Positions 4,826 through 8,071 of a stretch of DNA of 8,071 bases are shown one piece after another. The notes beneath the pieces were generated by a model. That model was given only the letters and a program-made list of their open reading frames with translations, had not been told where the DNA came from and made no database searches. The DNA lies in assembly GCA_946613735.1 (NCBI GenBank), contig CAMOFS010000055.1:1-8071 (forward strand). Direction: 5' to 3'. The stretch's first letter is position 1. Each line of letters begins with the position of its first letter. The position numbers and the translations under genes were made by a program. The DNA comes from an uncultured Lachnospiraceae bacterium (lineage in GTDB: Bacteria; Bacillota_A; Clostridia; Lachnospirales; Lachnospiraceae).

Positions 4826-6448
4826 ATGGTCAGATATAAAGGAAAAAGCGTGTTTGCCGGTATAGCTATCGGCAAACTTGCTGTTTATCAAAAAAAAGAG
4901 AATACCGTGCGTCGTGAAAAAGTAGCTGACGTGGAGGCTGAGGTAAAGAGGTGGCAGGCAGCCAAGGAGACAGCAAAGGAGCAGTTGGGTGACCTGTATG
5001 AAAAGGCGCTGACTGAGGTGGGCGCTGCCAATGCAGAGGTTTTCGAGGTACATCAGATGATGCTTGATGACCTTGATTATGTGGAGTCCGTGGAGAATAT
5101 CATTCGTACACAGGAGGTGTGTGCGGAATATGCCGTTGCTACCACGGGTGATAATTTTTCCCAGATGTTTGCAGCCATGGATGACGAGTACATGCGTGGC
5201 AGGGCAGCGGATCTTTTGGATATCTCAGACAGGGTGGTCAGTGTATTGACGGGCGCCGTATCGGGAGGACTTGATGCCACGGAGCCGGTGATCCTTTTGG
5301 CGGATGACCTGGCGCCTTCGGAGACTGTGCAGCTGGACAAATCACTGGTGCTATCCTTTGTGACCCGTCACGGCTCGACCAATTCACATACATCCATTCT
5401 GGCCCGGACAATGAACATCCCGGCCCTTATCGGGATCGACTTCATCGATGATATGAACGGCCATGATGCCATAGTTGATGGTTTTACCGGAGAGCTGATC
5501 TTAGATCCCGACCAGGCTACAGCCGATTCATATGCAGCAAAAAAGGCAGAGCTTTTGGAAAAAGAGCGGATGCTTTTGGAGCTTAAGGGAAAAGAAAATA
5601 TCACTTTAGATGGAAAAAAGGTCAATATATATGCTAATATAGGTAGCGTAGCTGATGTGGCAGAGGTATTGAAAAACGACGCGGGCGGCATAGGACTTTT
5701 CCGCAGTGAGTTTTTGTATCTTGAGTCCGATACCTATCCCACAGAGGAGGAGCAGTTCAAGGCCTATAAGACCGTTGCCGAAAACATGGCAGGTAAAAAG
5801 GTCATCATACGAACCCTTGATATAGGCGCCGACAAGCAGGTGGACTACTTTAATCTGGCCCACGAGGACAACCCGGCCATGGGTTACCGGGCCATCCGTA
5901 TCTGTCTGGACCGTGTGGATATTTTCAAGACGCAGCTTAGGGCACTTTACCGTGCCAGCTACTATGGAAATATAGCCATCATGTTTCCCATGATCATCTC
6001 CGTGGACGAGGTGAGGCGGATCAAGGAGATCGTCTCCGGGGTAAAAGCAGAGCTTACGGAGCAGGGGATCTCCTACGGTGAGGTAGAGCTGGGGATCATG
6101 ATAGAGACTCCGGCAGCCGTATGGATGAGCGAGGAGCTGGCAAAAGAGGTTGACTTTTTCTCCATAGGAACCAACGACCTGACTCAGTACACATTGGCTA
6201 TTGACAGACAAAACCCTGCATTGGATAATATACGTGATGCCCATCATCCCGCCATCTTAAGGTCTATAAGGATGACAGTGGAAAACGGTCACAAAGGCGG
6301 TGCGTGGGTTGGCATATGCGGAGAGTTGGGAGCCGACACCTCGCTTACTGAGGAGTTTTTACGAATGGGAGTTGATGAGTTATCTGTTAGTCCTTCCAGG
6401 GTTCTGGCAGTCCGCGATGCAGTCAGACGCATAGATCTGTCAAAATAG
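4826..6448 (+). CDS. ptsI: PTS Enzyme I (phosphoenolpyruvate-protein phosphotransferase)
   Basis: A 540-aa cytosolic enzyme that takes phosphate from PEP and gives it to HPr. The N-terminal part (about 1-250) carries the HPr-binding helices and the phosphohistidine H188 in GSTNSHTSILART. The C-terminal PEP-binding barrel has GLFRSEFLY (290-298), RTLDIGADK (329-337), IETPAAVWM (426-434), FFSIGTNDLTQYTLAIDR (444-461) and the catalytic cysteine C498 in ICGELGAD. Length is within the usual EI range and no key residue is missing. GGAGGAA (4814-4820) precedes the ATG. It lies 23 nt after ptsH, the common ptsHI order, but here inside a fructose-type operon. The intact EI argues against decay of the whole relay and favours a sequencing error or special decoding in ptsH. 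Confidence 0.96.
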   Translation: MVRYKGKSVFAGIAIGKLAVYQKKENTVRREKVADVEAEVKRWQAAKETAKEQLGDLYEKALTEVGAANAEVFEVHQMMLDDLDYVESVENIIRTQEVCAEYAVATTGDNFSQMFAAMDDEYMRGRAADLLDISDRVVSVLTGAVSGGLDATEPVILLADDLAPSETVQLDKSLVLSFVTRHGSTNSHTSILARTMNIPALIGIDFIDDMNGHDAIVDGFTGELILDPDQATADSYAAKKAELLEKERMLLELKGKENITLDGKKVNIYANIGSVADVAEVLKNDAGGIGLFRSEFLYLESDTYPTEEEQFKAYKTVAENMAGKKVIIRTLDIGADKQVDYFNLAHEDNPAMGYRAIRICLDRVDIFKTQLRALYRASYYGNIAIMFPMIISVDEVRRIKEIVSGVKAELTEQGISYGEVELGIMIETPAAVWMSEELAKEVDFFSIGTNDLTQYTLAIDRQNPALDNIRDAHHPAILRSIRMTVENGHKGGAWVGICGELGADTSLTEEFLRMGVDELSVSPSRVLAVRDAVRRIDLSK

Positions 6449-6487
6449 CATCAAAATCGGATTCCGACAAGGAGGGAGAAGTAAAAA

Positions 6488-7897
6488 ATGAGTGAGGAAA
6501 AGACAACACAGACTACGGAGAAGCTTTCGGCGAAGAATATCATCGGATACGCCCTGGGGGATACCGGCGGAGTGCTGGCATTCGGCGTTATCAGTACATT
6601 TCTTAATGTGTACTACACCGATGTATTTGGTATAGATCCCGCAAAGCTTACGATACTGTTTTTGGTGGCAAGATTATGGGACGCTATCAATGATCCCATG
6701 ATGGGAGCATTTGTAGATTCCAGGAAGCCCAATCCCAAAGGACGCTTCAGACCCTGGGTGTATCGGTTTTCATGGGCAATGATGGTATCTTTGATACTTC
6801 TGTTTTTACCCATCAATGACATCATCCCCAACTTTAACCACTACCTGTTGTATGCCTACATCACATACATCTTTTACGGCATGATGTACACCGGTGTTAA
6901 TATCCCCTACGGCTCCATGGCTACGGTTATGACCCGTGATATCAAGGAGCGCTCCACACTTTCCATGGCTCGTACATTCGGTGCGGGTATCGGACAGATG
7001 GCAGGCTCCGTGATCCTGCCGCTGGTGGTATATTCTACAGCATCTAACGGAGCAAAGTATCTTGACAACCACAAGATGTTTTCAGCAATACTTGTCATCG
7101 TGCTGTTGCAGCTTGTTGCTTATCAGCTCAACTACAGGCTGACAAGGGAGACGGTTATCGCTCCTCCAAAGGAAAAGGGAGATACTGTATTTACAGTGCT
7201 TGGCTCTCTGGTTAAAAACCGCCCCTTTGTTACACTTTCACTGGCATCCATGCTTTTGATCGCCGGCAACATGTACTCCAATACAGCCAACACCTATCTT
7301 TTCAAGAACTACTATGAGGCACCCGGCATGCAGGCGCTTGTTCCCGTGGCTACATACCTGCCCATGGCACTCTTTATGCCGTTTCTTAATAAGCTGGTCT
7401 TAAAGTTCGGAAAAAAGGAGCTTTGTGCGTTCGGAGCATATTTGGCAGCTGCGGTTTATCTGATCATGTATTTTGTAAAGCTGCCCAGTGCGGTTCTGTT
7501 TCTGGCAGGTCTTTTTATTACAGGTATCGGCCTTACCTTCTTTACTATGGAGGTATGGGCACTGGTATCCGACGCCATCGACTACCAGGACAAGCTGACT
7601 CACAAGCGTGAGGAGGGTACGTCCTATGCCATTTTCTCCTTCTTCAGAAAGATGGGACAGACCATAGCAGGTGTCAGCTTCAATGCACTTTTGGCAGGCA
7701 TAGGTTATGTGGCAGCTACCGCCGGAAGCTCTGAGGTAGTAAAGCAGACCACGGAGGTCAACAATGGCATATATACACTGGCGACTCTATTGCCCTTCGT
7801 GATGTACATCATCATGGCTTTGCTTTTGCATTTTGGATACAACCTTGGAAAAGATGAGGTTGTGGCTTTAAATGAGGAGCTTGCTTCAAGGAAATAA
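6488..7897 (+). CDS. GPH-family sugar:cation symporter (MelB-like)
   Basis: A 469-aa membrane protein with about 12 hydrophobic segments, of the glycoside-pentoside-hexuronide:cation symporter family within the MFS. Family marks are YALGDTGG (21-28), RLWDAINDPMMG (62-73), KGRFRPW (84-90) after TM2, YGSM (141-144) and the late loop SDAIDYQDKLTHKREEGTSY (361-380). D65 and D69 align with the Na+-site D55/D59 of E. coli MelB. The positions of MelB sugar residues D19 and D124 are V29 and N138, so melibiose-type binding is unlikely. There is no fused C-terminal EIIA domain as in LacS. AGGAGGG (6470-6476) precedes the ATG. Last gene of the operon, 39 nt after ptsI. The substrate is not determined; a fructose-related sugar is inferred from fruK. 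Confidence 0.9.
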   Translation: MSEEKTTQTTEKLSAKNIIGYALGDTGGVLAFGVISTFLNVYYTDVFGIDPAKLTILFLVARLWDAINDPMMGAFVDSRKPNPKGRFRPWVYRFSWAMMVSLILLFLPINDIIPNFNHYLLYAYITYIFYGMMYTGVNIPYGSMATVMTRDIKERSTLSMARTFGAGIGQMAGSVILPLVVYSTASNGAKYLDNHKMFSAILVIVLLQLVAYQLNYRLTRETVIAPPKEKGDTVFTVLGSLVKNRPFVTLSLASMLLIAGNMYSNTANTYLFKNYYEAPGMQALVPVATYLPMALFMPFLNKLVLKFGKKELCAFGAYLAAAVYLIMYFVKLPSAVLFLAGLFITGIGLTFFTMEVWALVSDAIDYQDKLTHKREEGTSYAIFSFFRKMGQTIAGVSFNALLAGIGYVAATAGSSEVVKQTTEVNNGIYTLATLLPFVMYIIMALLLHFGYNLGKDEVVALNEELASRK

Positions 7898-7914
7898 CAT
7901 CTCTTGCATATTTC

Positions 7915-7943
7915 CCCCGGATCTGTAGGATCCGGGGTTTTTT
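7915..7943 (+). terminator. Strong intrinsic terminator of the sugar operon
   Basis: A 9-bp GC-rich stem, CCCCGGATC (7915-7923) with GATCCGGGG (7929-7937), a 5-nt loop (TGTAG), and a run of six T (7938-7943). It begins 17 nt after the symporter stop. It separates the sugar operon from the CorA-like gene. Confidence 0.93.
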
Positions 7944-7946
7944 AGT

Positions 7947-7975
7947 TTGCCTATGTCAGTAAATAAGAGTATAAT
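7947..7975 (+). promoter_or_regulatory. Sigma-A-type promoter of the CorA-like gene
   Basis: TTGCCT (7947-7952) and TATAAT (7970-7975) are 17 bp apart. It sits directly after the operon terminator. Only 7 nt separate the -10 box from the ATG at 7983, so the predicted transcription start coincides with the start codon and no Shine-Dalgarno fits between. Confidence 0.75.
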
Positions 7976-7982
7976 GTGTTTT

Positions 7983-8071
7983 ATGATCAATATTTACAGG
8001 ACAGACGACCGCATCATCAGTGAGATCGCAGATTATGATATTGGCTGCTGGGTCAAGCTTACGGATCCCAC
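7983..8071 (+). CDS. corA: CorA-family magnesium transporter, N-terminus (partial)
   Basis: The first 29 codons, running off the right edge. The peptide MINIYRTDD...GCWVKLTDPT resembles the N-terminal cytoplasmic domain of clostridial CorA-type Mg2+ channels (MI.IYKT...GCWI.L..PT). The defining GMN motif and the two C-terminal membrane helices would lie outside the window, so the family call rests on this short match. No ribosome binding site is present in the 7 nt between the -10 box and ATG; an AAGAG at 7964-7968 is too far away and lies inside the promoter. Confidence 0.65.
   Translation, partial: MINIYRTDDRIISEIADYDIGCWVKLTDP

Noticed and set aside
5606..6247. 213-codon open frame on the minus strand inside ptsI
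   Set aside because: It lies entirely antisense to a fully conserved EI; its peptide resembles no family and codon bias of the + strand gene explains the lack of stops.
6453..6468. TCGG-ATT-CCGA mini-hairpin between ptsI and the symporter gene
   Set aside because: Four base pairs with no T-tract is too weak for a terminator; probably chance.

Overview
The window reads as a stretch of Bacillota chromosome, most like a Lachnospiraceae anaerobe. The signs are class III (oxygen-sensitive) ribonucleotide reductase, strong AGGAGG-type ribosome binding sites, a VanR/VanS-style two-component pair, and PTS proteins of clostridial type. All genes recognised lie on the + strand. Base composition looks close to balanced. 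This assignment comes from protein character, not a database search.

Layout. (1) 1-901: the last codons of nrdD, then nrdG, then a small unrecognised 93-aa gene coupled to nrdG. An intrinsic terminator follows at about 919-952. (2) 964-3016: an OmpR/PhoB-type response regulator and its HAMP-less sensor histidine kinase. The 64-bp gap between them holds a sequence resembling a dispersed intergenic repeat. (3) 3018-3099: an inverted repeat, then a near-consensus promoter (TTGAAA-17-TATAAT) with a weak cre-like element on its -35. (4) 3132-7897: a five-gene sugar operon with 1-phosphofructokinase (fruK), a fructose-type EIIB carrying its own C-terminal membrane segment, HPr (ptsH, with an apparent 1-nt frameshift at codon 4), Enzyme I (ptsI) and a GPH-family sugar:cation symporter. 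A strong intrinsic terminator closes it at 7915-7943. (5) 7947-8071: a promoter and the first 29 codons of a CorA-type Mg2+ transporter. Its start codon sits at the predicted transcription start, so the mRNA may be leaderless.

How the genes fit together. The operon holds the general PTS phosphorelay (EI to HPr to EIIB) and the enzyme that uses the fructose-PTS product (fructose-1-phosphate to fructose-1,6-bisphosphate). It has no EIIA and no EIIC, the parts that normally accept phosphate from HPr and carry sugar. The only transporter is a GPH symporter, which moves unphosphorylated sugar. EIIB ends in a single hydrophobic helix exactly where EIIC would begin in a FruA-type EIIBC. Either EIIA/EIIC are encoded elsewhere, or this is an unconventional PTS-linked uptake or signalling arrangement. 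This is the most interesting part of the window, together with the ptsH frameshift and the loss of the regulatory Ser46-equivalent in HPr. No tRNA, rRNA, CRISPR array, insertion sequence or phage gene was seen, and no gene-free stretch exceeds 300 bp.
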